Assembly: GCA_951230915.1 (NCBI GenBank)
Contig: OX579642.1
Span: forward strand, 11,842,001 to 11,906,000
Direction: 5' to 3'
Source: Antitrichia curtipendula
Lineage: Eukaryota; Streptophyta; Bryopsida; Hypnales; Leucodontaceae
DNA length: 64,000 nucleotides
The translations under genes and the position numbers were made by a program. Of the stretch, positions 47,965 to 60,874 are shown one piece after another. Below the pieces are notes generated by a model. That model made no database searches. It was given only the letters and a program-made list of their open reading frames with translations, and had not been told where the DNA came from. Position 1 is the stretch's first letter; each line of letters starts with the position of its first letter.

Positions 47965-49753
47965 CTGACAAATGTTTACGGAGGAGTCGTTGCAAAAGAA
48001 TAACTTGGAGCGCACTACAGGCAATGAAGGCAAACGCTTCCAACACTGCTTTGTACACCACTCGCTTGCTCAAGTCACTTAGAACTGCGAACAACATGCC
48101 ATAAAAGTTAGAGTGTTTAACAGTTTCCAGGGGTCAATTTTTTTGTTTACTAATAGGAAATTTAAAAATACCCGCAAGCAAGGTTAAAAAAGACACAAGA
48201 AACCCACTGGAAGCGTGTCTGTCAGTGTGTGATGCAAGCCAATCTTGTTCAAACTCCACATCCACAAGTGTATCTGCGAGGCTTGCCATCTGGTTCATAA
48301 GTGACCGAATGTGTACTGCAATTCATAAACCATCGCATGAGCTAACCCTAAACGAGATTTCTAAGTCAATGTAGGCTTGAATAAGCAGAAAGCTTGTTTA
48401 TTATCTCTAAGAAACGATAAGAAATAGTGTGAATATGTAGGAAGCACTTGTAAAATTTTGTGAAATGAGACATGTTAAAAGTAAGAGTAGATTGTTGGGA
48501 CCCATCATTTCAAAGAATAAAATTCTGATGATTAATAAGAATTGAGAAATGTGTTTGTAGGAATAATGATATTCTAAAATTGTCAAATAGGGATTTCGAA
48601 ATTATCAATCAACGAGAATTATACTGAGGATTGTACGCAAGATTATATGGGAAAAAATACCTGAGGATTATGTATTTCTATTTGGGTACACACACACACT
48701 TGCTATTAGCCTCATTGAAAGGGATACTCACCATCCTTGGCAGGTTCTTCATGATCAACGCCTGCGTGGTAAATATCAAGCTTTACAGTCTCGACCACAT
48801 TCCCCCGATTGTGAAAGCAAATATTATATCGCCCCTTTTCCACAGCTGTAAAATTAATTGTAGCTTCATACTTTGTCGTCACAGAGTTAGCACAAGTCAC
48901 CTTCTCATCACGAATTGCCTCAAGTTTCACCTTCTCTGTGTGTATATATTGGCCTCCAGGAGCTTGAATCTACAAATTCAAAAATGCTCACTCATTGGCA
49001 TAACACCCAAGTTTTGTCACTCGTATTGATTTTAAACTATTTTTCAATTGAAATGACAATATATCGAAATGCTCCTGAAGACATTCACTTAATTCTGTAA
49101 CACAGAAGTTTGTTACTTGTATTGATTTTGAATAATTATTTGCAAGTGAAATGGCAACATAATCGTCAAAGATATTTAAAGAACGCACCCATCTTATTGT
49201 TCACCTGATAACATATAAAACAACAAGAGAAGATTTGAATTCAATCAATATGTTTGACCTTGGTGTCCAACAATACGTTACGTTAGTACGCTGGTTCACA
49301 AGCGCCGATCAAAAACTATTATTTAGACCAAGACTATGAATTGGAGTGAATGATGTGAAGAATGTCTCCAAAATTCTCGAAATGAAGTTGCCTGAGGACA
49401 TGTGTGGGAAAATATAAAAAGATGTGTGTCCAAGGAAGAAGATGATTGAGGATCAAAACATCCTGACTACCCTAATTTTTCCTCATTCGAAACACTTGAT
49501 GCTCCAAGGTATTAGAAACTCCTTGCAAGAATTGGTGATCCCGTAGAAAACTTACAACAATGTCCACTCCCATGTGTCGTGAAGGCCCAGGGCTGACATC
49601 CTTGTCCACTTCAACAAGCATTTGCACAACTTCCTTGTCCGACTCTGTTTCATGCATCCAACACTCTTGCTCATGAACATCAAATTTGATTGCATGTGCA
49701 ACGCTGACCGAAATCAATATCCATGGCCAATATGGGCATGAAACTCGCTTCAT
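47965..49753 (-). CDS. p24/TMED (EMP24-GOLD) family secretory cargo receptor
   Basis: Minus-strand exons 49753-49556, 48969-48732, 48315-48208 and 48084-47965 join in phase across GT-AG introns. p24 proteins cycle between ER and Golgi as type I membrane cargo adaptors of COPI and COPII vesicles. The signal peptide (WILISVSVAHA) is followed by FDVHEQECW and a GOLD domain ending in VEKGRYNICFHNRGN. A coiled stretch with Met and Leu heptads (VHIRSLMNQMASLADTLVD) comes next, then one transmembrane helix in VLEAFAFIACSALQVILL and a short basic cytosolic tail, LLRKHLS. About 221 residues, the normal size. The last exon has a donor (TCAG-GTAAGA at 47964), so a few final residues lie in an unplaced exon; if unspliced, the frame runs to TAA at 47765. 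Confidence 0.85.
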
Positions 49754-49786
49754 GGTGACCTCCTTGCTTACATTGTGGATGCGCAA

Positions 49787-50037
49787 ACCCTGAACTCAGT
49801 CCGGGATCCGGCCTTCTAAATGTGGGCAGCAAGCTTTACACAAAAAGGGGAAAGTCTTTTCAGTTGTTCATCAGCTGGGAATCAAAGTAAAAACATGTCC
49901 CTATTTTGAAATGATGAAATATACATTTCTGGACCTCCCACAACCAAAATGTAAATAAAAGTAATTTCCTAATTTTTATAAATAAAAAATAACTCAAAAA
50001 GCACATAACTTTCACATAGTATTCAGGAGATCTCAGT
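49787..50037. other. Upstream flank of the p24 gene
   Basis: Short AT-rich stretch; no promoter element could be fixed. Confidence 0.35.
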
Positions 50038-50046
50038 GTATCAAAC

Positions 50047-50630
50047 CCCAGGGAGATCACTTAGTATATTTATAACTAACCACGTGTGTTCAAGTGATTT
50101 TTTGTCCCCCTATTTACTTTTTAAGGAACTTTGATTTCAACCTATAATTTTGAGTATTGTTTAATAAAGGCTACAGGTTTCTATTGCCCAAATCTCCCAA
50201 TTCAAATACCATATTAAATGATTTCTAGAGAAGGTTGAAAAATGAACTAAAATGACATGTTTTTCAACTCAAATATATAGAGAGAATGCATTTAGATGAC
50301 CACTGCATCAATATTCAAGGAATATGAACTTTCAATAGAGATTTATTTTTGAGAATTTTTTGTGTATTTTTTATACAATTTTTTCTTATATAAAATAGGG
50401 ATGTGAAAGTTATTTTCAGCTTTGCAGTGTATCTTTTTATTTCAAAAATTAGTAACTAATTATAATTAACAAATAAAATTATCAATAATTCAAAACATAA
50501 ACTTCCAAAGTAGAAAAATCTACTCATATTTTTTTTCTATTCCTTTTATTTAAATTTTAGAACATAAGATAGGGGGTTTAAAATCTTAACGCACGTAGTT
50601 CCTAATGGACCCTCTAAGTGATCTCCCTGA
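50047..50630. mobile_element. 584-bp MITE of Mutator (MULE) type, copy 2
   Basis: Ends carry the inverted repeat CAGGGAGATCACTTAG (reverse complement CTAAGTGATCTCCCTG at the right). A 9-bp direct repeat, GTATCAAAC, flanks it at 50038-50046 and 50631-50639. The interior matches the copy at 7570-8146 over its whole length in the same orientation, with small substitutions and indels. Confidence 0.88.
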
Positions 50631-50635
50631 GTATC

Positions 50636-50693
50636 AAACAAACAAAATAAACAAAACAAACAACAAAAACAAACAAAAACAAACAAGCAGCCT
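50636..50693. repeat. CAAA-type simple repeat
   Basis: Run of CAAA, CAAAA and TAAA units directly after the MITE. Confidence 0.8.
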
Positions 50694-51816
50694 AACTTAA
50701 TGGATGGATATTACACCGGTCACAAACAAGTAATTTCATCCGACGACAACCTGCACAGAGAAATACAATGGTTCATTCATACGTCAATGTTTTGGCGCGG
50801 TTCAGGCCGCGCGTCCTGCACGCAAAATCTTTACATGTCGTCCTATCCTCGTTTGTGTACTGCCATGAGACACTCTTGGAGATATGTCACAACTTTTGAG
50901 TTTTGACCCATGGAATACCGCCAATTTAATGAAGTTAACGTCTCCTTCACTGATTTAGATAGGTCGTACTTGATTTTCAAATAGACGAAGCAACATTTTA
51001 TGGAAATAAACAATATTATTATTGTTGACATGGTTCACAACGAGTATCCACATTTCAAATAATTTCACTTTCATCGGCGTTCATTAAATTACAAGTACCG
51101 TCATGTAATCGTCACACATCATACACTCAAAGTGCATTCGTCCACATCCAAACGTTTACTAACAAGATCTGGAACTAATTAAATAATCGAGCAGTAATTG
51201 AATTTGCTGTTCTAACAAGAACATTGGAATCCAATATGTCACAATTCATTGTCAGCAACACGTCCATTTGCTTCACCATACAAGTGCCACATTTACACAG
51301 TTCATGGCATACCGCAAAACCAGACATCATCCTCATCACATCCACAACCCAACTGAACAACAAATACTTGTATTAAAAATCGTTTCAAAGTGGGTGGCAG
51401 AATTACAACACAAAAACGATGACAATCTCGCAATCCCAACACACATAAACACCTGATGAAAGCCCAATGTAGCGCACTACATGCCGATCCTGAATCCCCC
51501 CTCCATTTCCGACGGGATCTGAGGCAGAAAATCTTATTGCAAGTGTATCAATCAATCCAGCAGAATCAGCTGGTTCAATAAAATAAACCATCTATCCAAA
51601 CCATCTACTGTAAATAATTCATAATTTCTCAAACGAGAGGGAAAAAAAGTACAAAAATCAAGCCCAGGATTGCGGTTAAGGGAACGGCTTCTAAAGAAGC
51701 TCAGATCCCTCATTGCAACCGGCCTACTACAGTGTCTGCCATCCGCTTCGCACGGACGGACGGGAAGAGTCTTCGTCCGCGGAGCGTCTTCGTCCAAGTC
51801 GCAAATCCGTCCATTG
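50694..51816. other. Expansin 3' flank, no gene seen
   Basis: Short frames on both strands, none conserved-looking. Confidence 0.45.
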
Positions 51817-53120
51817 CTACCGGAACTGGGTGCCTTCCCACGTTTGTCCAAACCGCCAGTTCTTGCCGACGCAACCGCGAGTAGTCAATGTGCGTCCGTC
51901 GCTGGTAGTGATTATGAAGGAGAGGGCACCAAAAAGCTTCTTTCGGACGGTCCAGAGAGAGCCCCAGTTGCGGTACATAGGGACCCAGCTGGAGTAGCCT
52001 CCGCTGATCCTGACCGATCGGATGTCGCCTGCGCCGCCAACGTTGTGGATGAGGATCATGAGGAACCAGGGGTTGCCGCCGATAGTGAAACGGATGCCAC
52101 CGCGCTTAGCACAACGCACTCTGAAGAACAATGTCCACGAAACGTCTTAGAAAGACTAACAATGACTGCAACGCACACTACAGAAATGACAATGGAAAGG
52201 CAACGTTGGAAAAATGCAGCACCCCATTGTTGGGTTCTCCAACGAAGTGAGTTTTGCACTAAAGAGCCCTGCCATTCATGTAGCACCACAGAAGATTCTT
52301 CAAACAATTTAGGACTGCAGACTCTTCAAATCTTTCATGTAGTTATGTAAGAAAAACGAACCAAGAAACATCCAAATAGACTCAGAAAAATGCCACATCC
52401 ACATGCAACATGTCCGCACATCACCCCAAAGATACACACAGCAAAGCAAATAAGATCATGACGACATGAGCAATACCGCTGTTGAAACAACAGTATTGAG
52501 ACACTGTCTCATCACACCAGGAAGTTGAAAAAGCAAACCCATGTTAACCAAAAGGAACTTCCAAGAATAAGGACTTCGCACCGTGCTACAACGGAAACAC
52601 TTCGAACACTTCACAGAAAGAGATACGCATGCCAAACTTACTTTCTGTAAAACACGGGAGCGACGCCTCCTTGCCTCCTCGCGAGGGTCAAGAACGCCGG
52701 CATGGGCAAGTCGAAGTGCGACCTCGGTGGATTACACCATCCTCCCTCGGACCCCGGTGGGCACAGATTGGTCGCAGTAATCGTGATGGTGCGCACCAAG
52801 TTGTAGCACCACTGCTTCACAGTTCGCGTCTGCCTGACTGGAGCACACTTGATCTGGTAGCAACCCCCGCAGGATGCACCGCCCTGGAACAACGGAGAAC
52901 TCAGCGCAGCAGTCATGAAGCCGTATCCGAGCGCGTACGTGTTCTGGTACCCGCACGCGCCCGCCTGCGTTCCTCCTCCATTCGGACTGCCATAGAAGGT
53001 GATGTGGGCATCTTTCCACCCGTAGGGCGCTCCCAATGCCGCAGGCAGACCCACAGAGAGAAGAAGCACAGCGGCCAAGGTGGAGAACTTCATGCTGATC
53101 GAGGAGCCTGTCTTCACCAT
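51817..53120 (-). CDS. EXPA: Alpha-expansin, two exons
   Basis: Exons 53120-52642 and 52120-51817 join across a 521-base GT-AG intron (GAAA-GTAAGT ... TTCTTCAG) to give 260 residues, the usual size. Expansins loosen the cell wall at acidic pH by disturbing cellulose-xyloglucan contacts, without hydrolysis. The signal peptide (FSTLAAVLLLSVGLPAALG) is followed by a six-stranded double-psi barrel domain: DAHITFYG, AGACGYQN, GASCGGCYQIKC, ITATNLCPP, the alpha-expansin mark GGWCNPP and the HFDL motif. Exon 2 codes the carbohydrate-binding domain (CAKRGGIRFTIGGN, NVGGAGDI, Trp residues in WVPMYRNWGSLW, and GQTWEGTQFR at the end). The ATG at 53120 has a good context (GACCATGG) and follows a leader acceptor. 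Intact. Confidence 0.93.
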
Positions 53121-53130
53121 GGTCACGTTT

Positions 53131-53488
53131 CTGCATGGCACGTTCATGTTACTCACCCAAATCTCATATACTCGTCGACAAAAATTCTATACAAAACTAT
53201 CTACAACTCATGGATCCACACCCAACGTACACATTCACGTAGGCAGTGTACACATTCACAACACCCGTTTCCACTTCCAACAGACACACACACACGCACA
53301 CGTTGACGAGGATAATGTACATTTTGCACATTTAAATCACCCGTTTTCACTTCCAACACACACATCACATCTATTTTCCATTAAGCTTGGTGTAACGAAC
53401 CCATCCTACTTCCAGAACAGAGTGCGACATGCGGGAGAAACCATGCAAATTCACAGAAGCTCTTAATGTGCCTGCGGGGATGACTTAC
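53131..53488 (-). other. Probable leader intron of the expansin gene
   Basis: A donor (CCT-GTAAGT) at 53488 and an acceptor (CCATGCAG) at 53131 bracket a CA-rich stretch. Splicing would place the start codon ten bases into exon 2 of the transcript. The leader exon (about 53770-53489) contains a 97-codon frame that is probably not translated. Confidence 0.5.
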
Positions 53489-53799
53489 AGGAAGCGGATG
53501 CGGAGATGAAGCTCGATCTGAAGAGAGTCTACAGACTGGTCGCCATGAGTAGTGTAATACTCAAGAGCTTCTGAAGCTGGAGGGCGAAGGGAGGGAGGAG
53601 CGGAGCGGAGGACAAGTTCACCAGAAGCCAGCCTGCAATCTAAAGGGAGCTGAGGAGTTAAATGAGCCCGGCTACTCGCTTGGACAGTTGAAGTTGATTG
53701 CGCTCCGCTGAGCTCCTCGAAATCGCCTGGAGCATGCGAGAGCCTAAAAGTGACCTCTTGGTTGGGCTTTGAATTCATGGCCCCCGATCATCGGGTGTT

Positions 53800-53806
53800 T
53801 TTTATA
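53800..53806 (-). promoter_or_regulatory. TATA box of the expansin gene
   Basis: On the minus strand, CTATAAAAAACACC lies about 30 bases before the inferred leader exon and 680 bases before the start codon. Confidence 0.6.
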
Positions 53807-56800
53807 GCATGACTCACGAAACTTTCGAAGCGGGAAGGATCGGCGTCGACAACTCCGAGCCCCGAGCGTAGCTGGACCCCCGCCATTCTCTGGGAAAGGA
53901 CGGACGGGACGGAGACGGAGACGGAATCCGAAAGTCGGGACCAGCGTAACTTCTGAACTGACGGATGTCTAAGCCCAGAGAGAGCCAGATCTTTTGATAT
54001 GTGGTCGAGTTTCTCAGCTGGGGCAAGTTGATATTAGGGCTCTGATTGACTGACTGGAGAGGGAGGCCCAAGTTACAATCCATAAGCCCAAGTCAAATTC
54101 GGCCCAAGATGAAGAAACATTGGGCCTAGAATTATGGCAACCCAATTATTGGTACTTGGGTGGTACTTGGGTTTGGGGTTTAGGGGAGCCCAAACACCAC
54201 CATGTGAGCTTAATTCAAGCAATGATTGGATAAAAAAATAGAGTGGAAACAACTTTTGATTGAGAACTTTTGGATCTTGTTTAAAGTCCAATTGAAGGAT
54301 TTAAGTACTCCCCGAGATTGATTTAGGTGATTTTGGAATTGGGGACAACAATAGGACCCTAGCATAAAGTAAGCCTTAGAGTTTTAATAATAGGCCATTG
54401 CTTCATACATCATAGGTATTTAATTCTAATGAAAAAATGTAGGAAGGTACTATATGGTCCACACATAACATTGTGCAATGTGCACCACCCTCATTGAGCT
54501 CCCTTCCCTAAAATAGTGTAATTTTTTTAAGGATACAAAAGCCATTGTTAAATTATAAACATTTACTTACAAAGTAAAAATGTGGCTGGCCAAGAAGACT
54601 ATATTTTTGAAAAAATACATATATTCTACTATTTTTTTATTGTAGAGGTTTTATTTTTGTAGATGCAAAAGCCAAAAGGCACCCTACAACATTGGTAAAC
54701 AATATTATATATTGAATCCTGAAATACCAAAATGTCTCCTCTGAGTAGACTTAATGGTTCTAGCATGCTTTTGTGATCTTAATTTTTGGCATGATTTATT
54801 AAAAACTTTTCTTCACGATAGAAAAACAGATAAGTTTTCTGGAAATGTAATTTTTATTTCAATCAATGTTTGGGAGTAAAAATTATGCCACACAAAGCTC
54901 AAATTAGTCTATAGGGGCAAGAAAAAAAAATGACTCAACTTTGAAATTATTTTTTTAATATTTTTTTCTAAATGTAAAGATTTGGCTTGTTCCATTTGGA
55001 TAAATGATGCCAAAGTTATAGATTGTCTTCTTTTGCTAGCAATCGTAACATCTTTTTGAAAAAAGAATGAATTTTATTGTTTTTGAACTTCGTTGTCACA
55101 AATTTTGTTAAATAAAAAATGCATGAGGTTTAGTTTGATTGATAGAACAATCTCATCATTAAGATCAGTGTATTTCAATTTGATCTTAGAGCTACTAATA
55201 AATTTTTTTTCTCCTATGTCTTGTACCTACTTCTATTTAACAATTATAAATAAATAAAATTACATTATTTTTTTTTAATTTTTTCTAAAACCTTCAATTC
55301 ATTTTTTTGTGATAATTTTTTTTAATGCAAAATCTGAAATGCAAAAAATTGAAGTTAAGAAGATTCAAAGTGTTAAAAACTAGTTTGTCATGGTGCCATA
55401 TAACTATGCTTAATGTGAATTTCATTAAAATGGCGGCATTCCAAAACTTTGGCGGGTTTACATCTATACCTGTCCTAGATGTTCAAACAAAGTGGCGGAT
55501 TTCATATGCCATTTTAACGAAATTGACGTTGCTTTCTTTACTTTGAACTCAAATACCTTGCAATCTATATGTAATTTCTTAAACCACACCTTCTCATAAC
55601 AGTCTATTTCAAGATCCTATGGTTAAATACTCCAAAAAAAATTGAAAATTTGCACTCTTTGCACTAAAACTGGTAGTTTTAAGCAATTTTCGACAAAATA
55701 AATAAAAGGCAATGTGCACTTAGGAGTTAAATGAATGGAATTTTGGATTCAAAATTGATTCATTACTTGAAATTAAATATAAATTTGGATTTGCTCAACC
55801 AAAATTACTCTACAATAATTTATATGTCATTGTTTTTATGGATAATCATTATAGAGTAATCCTAGTGTGTTTATAAATTTGGGATCCATTCAACAATAAA
55901 GATGATCATTAGATGTTCATTCTATCATTTATATAAAGATGGTAAAATAATGTATCATTCATCACTTACATAGGTGTAATGAAGCTCTATTGTGCACAAT
56001 AGCATTGAGTGTGTACACTATAATATGTTATAAAAAATTATACCATTAAAATTTTAATTATTTTGTATTTTGTGAGTATTTTGAGATCTCAAGTTAATTA
56101 GTCAACTCTTATTTACCTATATTTCTATTATTTCAAGTAATTGCAAAGCATGTTAGGTCATTATGAATAGATATACATTAGTATCTCTCCTAGTAGTGAC
56201 GTAGCTTGGTCCTGTATACTCACGTTTGGTTATTATACATAACTAAACATAGTTTACCATTCTCATGTATGGAACTCACCAAATGTTCATAGCATTAATT
56301 ATTTTTTCAATTAAATTGATCATAAATTATCTAATTATAGATTAGACCTCACTAATAGTTATCCTTTTAAACTCACTAAACAAAGAAGAAAGTTCAATGG
56401 ATATTGCTTATTTTTTTTCTACTTCCCCTGTTGTTATACGTAGATGAATGAAGGTTGATTTTTACATTTTGGTTGAACATGGTTGTCAATGTATGAGTTT
56501 GAAAATGAGCTTCTTATACTTGATACAAGACTTTGATTTCCTAATGATATTTGCACTTTGATTAGTAAGCTTGATGTGGTTGAGAAGTACATTTCAATAA
56601 AATTTTCATTGTTGAGTTGAGTCCCATCAATCTCAACTACGACTTGTTATTTTCACTCCATTTTATTATTTGTAGTCAATTATTTATAATGTATGTATAG
56701 TAGTCAATTTACTATAATTGTATTCAAGTATTGATTTTTTACTTATAAATAATGTTTGAAGACTTACTTTGTCTATAGAAATGCCTTCTAAAGAATGTAC

Positions 56801-57011
56801 ATCCTTAATTATCACTACACAAAAATGCTCCACCTACATATAAACCAAAAAGTTTCACAAAATATAGATGTTGATTATACAAGAGGTGACTAGCAAAAAT
56901 TGATTATTGATACACCTAGAGGCAATACTTTGAAAAATCATATCATACTCATTCATATGGTGTCCAAATAACACATGTCGAAGTGCGTAGAAATCTTTTT
57001 TCAATTGCCAA
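53807..57011. other. Expansin promoter region, then AT-rich repeat DNA, no gene seen
   Basis: GC-rich to about 54080, then AT-rich. The stretch 54800-55720 is a diverged relative of the 24-kb TIR element. Confidence 0.45.
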
Positions 57012-57014
57012 TAA

Positions 57015-58504
57015 GGGCCGGTTTACACACGTTCTCGGGCCGGATGGAGTGCTAGCCCGATTTGCCATCAATTTGGCCCCAATTCACCACTCTGGCCTTA
57101 AATAATGTAAAGTGGTGAGACCAAATTTTGAGGCCAAATTTCCAATTCATTCTCCGGCCCTAGAATGTAAAATAGTGAGGCCGGATTCTAGGGCTGGATT
57201 GTTGAGCAAGGATTTTCTTAATGCTCAATTAAAAGAAATATCACATCTATTCCTTTTTCTTCCTATTTTTTCTTTTTTCTTCCCATTTTTTCTATTTCAA
57301 AAATAGAAAAATGAGCTTTAAAAACAACAACTGAACTTTTTCTTTCTCTTTCTATTTTTTCTATTTGGAATAAAGGAGGGAGTTCTTTGACTTCTTTTAA
57401 ACCTTTTCCTTTCTCTTGACATTGAAACTGGAGTTGTAGCTTCAAAATAGTTGTCATTCATTTTCATGAGAACTTAAAGAATTTAAATAAATATATAATT
57501 TTGGTCTAGTCACTATATATGTTTCAAAATAATCACACAAATTAACATACAATTTGAAAATCATCTCTTTTTATCTTCTAAAAAAAGTCCATATTTTTAG
57601 TTTTATTTATTTTAAAAAAAAAAATTTATGGTGAAAACTTGAATGAATTCCATTGTAAATGTAAATCATGTTTCACAGTAAATGTTATTTTTAGTAACAT
57701 AATCTTTCTTTATCATGGATTTTTTTTTAAGATTCTATCATTAGAATTGATAAAAGCAAACATTATCTCATATATTTCAGAGTTTGTGGCTAATTCACTT
57801 CAACAATGACTTCCACTTATAAATTTGTGTTTGACAAGAAATGTACCAAGAAATTGTACCAAAAAACCGTTGTTCTTAACCAAATAAGCATCTCATTTAA
57901 ATGGATCAAATCACTAAATCACTAAATTAAACAAATCATTGAATCAGTAAATTAAACAAACAAATCAGTAAATGGAGTAATGAAACAAATTAGTATATTA
58001 AAAAAATTAGTAAATTAATTCAGCAAATTAGTAAATGAAAAAAATAGTAAACAATTCTTGTGCCCAAAATATATATCCATAAATGGAACAAATTAGTAAC
58101 TAGAATAAATTAGTAAACCATTCTTGGGCCTAAAATATATAATGCAATGCAGATAGGAGGAAGTTTCTTGAGCTCATAATTAATAAGCATGTAAAGAAAA
58201 AAGACCTTGCATTGATAGATGGTGAAGATTTGTATGATCCAATGGAGGAGACCAATGCGACACCAATCCGACCCTAGATGGAAAATTGGGCCACCCAAAA
58301 CCTCGTCCCAATTGCTCCTTTGGGGCCGGATGTTTTGGTGTCAAAACTATGCCACCTAAGGCGACACATAGGATAAGTGGTGGTATCAATCTGGCCTAAT
58401 ATAAAGGCCTTGGGCTAGATTTGGAGAAATTGAGTGATCCTATTGGTTCAAACTTGGAGAGTTCCAATTGGCCTTCAATCCGGCTCCAAGTAATAAACCA
58501 GCCC
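57015..58504. mobile_element. 1490-bp non-autonomous PIF/Harbinger-like element
   Basis: The left end GGGCCGGTTTA and the right end TAAACCAGCCC are inverted repeats with one mismatch. The 3-base duplication TAA flanks both sides (57012-57014 and 58505-58507). TIRs starting GGGC and 3-base TAA/TTA duplications are typical of PIF/Harbinger and Tourist elements. Subterminal regions (57015-57210 and 58260-58504) are GC-richer with repeated GGCC words; the interior is AT-rich. No transposase frame is present. Confidence 0.8.
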
Positions 58505-58507
58505 TAA

Positions 58508-60833
58508 GAACTGGTAGAACAATTTATGTTTAAGTATTACGCAAGAAGCACTATTCTCAATTGCTATTACAGTAGTGATGATTATAGGTGCACATTCCTT
58601 AGAGTGATATTTTTCTTACTAGCAACAGATAACCGTCACCCAATTTTGACAGTATTTATTAGAAACTGGATGAATTTTTTGAAGTGAAGAATCATGTCAG
58701 AGTTCACCTACTTGGACCGTAACTTCAGTTCTCTGGACTATTGTTGAACTTGGTGGCAATTCGGTTTCGCCTAATTTTTCTCTTTGATGGAAGTCAACTG
58801 CAAGACAATGTGGTAAAAGTCAATCCGTTTGGGTTATGGTCTATTCACATTTACAGAGGCTGTTTTTTTTTCTTTTTTAATAGACAAATGGATTTACCGA
58901 GGCTTTTGCAAGAGCCTGAATCACTGAATTTTTTTTAAACTGTCATTAACCAAATAAATAAATACATGTCATCAACACAAAAGAGTGGGGTGGGGTGCTT
59001 CCCAAAAGTAATATTAACCCCTAAAGTCCCGAGGGTGGTCCCAAGGGTGTTTTCTGCCAAAAACCACTCAAAACTACTACTTCTGTTGTATTCACTTAAG
59101 GAAATCAATTTTTTTGTTTTTTTGGGAATTTAACCAAGAACTTTCACTGTAGGGGTTAATGGGATCATTATAATGATTCAGTCTTTTTATGCATTTTTCT
59201 TTTCCTAGAATTGTACCCTGAATCTTCTTCTTTTTTGCATTTAGAGCAATAGAATTATTGGAAATTTGTGTTGGAATGAATCTTTTTGATGGAAGAAAAT
59301 GTAAAAAATATAATTTGGGCATATAGGATCTTAACCCCTAAACTATAGTGCCATGTGCCATTGCCGCAATCAAAAGATAAGTAAAATGCTTGCTCTTCCA
59401 AAGATGAGGGCATTCAACTAACCCTTAAACGACAAGCTCATCACCGTAGAAATCATTTGTTTTAGTACCGTGTGAATTATTAACTTAAAATAATGCAAAA
59501 GCACTCATTGGAAGTCAAACTATTGTAGATGATCTTAAATTTTCATACAAAATTTGGAGGATGAATATTTGAACTTTTGTTCTGTATGGAGAGATTCTTT
59601 GTTATTCAGAAAACGTCCTCAGCATTGCTTACGGGTTAAGCAAGGCGTTTTCTTCCTCCTAGTTATTAGTTTGGTTGTTGGGTTGATCATTGATAGGGTT
59701 GCTAGGTTGTTTTTCTTTGACCCTTGGTAGTATCTTGCCAGGGTTTTTAGGTTAGAAGCTCCTTGGTTTCAGTTTAAAATTATTAAAGTCTTAGAAAACA
59801 AAAACAATCTGTCAAGGGCTTGCACCTCTAGTCTTGTGTACTTTTTCCTTATCAATGGAATAGGCCCATGTGTTTTAAAAAAAAAAGTAAAATTAATTTT
59901 TAACTTTCTTACTCAAAAAAAATTTGAAACTCAATATCATTTTTGTTGTAGATCCAAACATCACAAAATAAAGTCCGTGCACCCTTCAACGCAAAAAGCT
60001 TTCTAATATTACCAAGCATCATCTCGGTTTAGGAGATCTCACCATAACAAACAAACAACCTTACTTAAGAAATGGACTAGTGCACTATGTGCCCTTGCTA
60101 TAGTAGTTGTCAAAGTAAAAATAATTTTCTAATTTTTCAATTCATAAAAACTTTGAATTTCATTTATTTTCACACTATAAGATGGAATACCGCCAAGAAA
60201 GCTTTTTCACCCTTCCTCACAAAGAGCTTTCCAACAATACTAAGAACACAAGCAGGGGATGAACGGACTAGGAGATCTCAACATAACAAACAAAACAAAT
60301 AAACAAATATCCTAACTTAATGAATGGATGCCTAAGGCAACAAATTTTGGTGTTGACAAAACTTTGAAGTTAAATAAAACTTTACCAAGTTATTATTTTT
60401 TATAGCTTATGTTTTTGAATTTTTTTTTTGAATTTTGGTTTTAGCATCAAAATTACAATTTTGAAAACAAATAATTATGATTTTTCTATTCAAGATTTTG
60501 AACATGGGTGTCTGTTGCAAATCTTTATTTTCTAGTGTTGAGGGCTCTTGGAAATGAGCTTGAAATATAATACACTAGATCTTGGAAAAAAAATGACATT
60601 AGAAATTCATTTAAAAAAATTGTAGAATAGAAATTATTGAGAAGCTATAAATTGATTGGGGTTATACATGTTATGCCTTTAAGTTCATATTTTTTTGATG
60701 ACCAATTTTTTTTAGTTTTGATATGTGTAAAAAAGATTAAAAGTCTTCAAACTACTATTACAATTTACACACCCTCATGATCAAACATTATAATATTTCA
60801 ATCCATTAAAAAAATTAAAATAAATTAAAATAA

Positions 60834-60874
<41 letters not shown>

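Noticed and set aside
51670..52350. 226-codon plus-strand frame
   Set aside because: It is antisense to the second exon and intron of the expansin gene.
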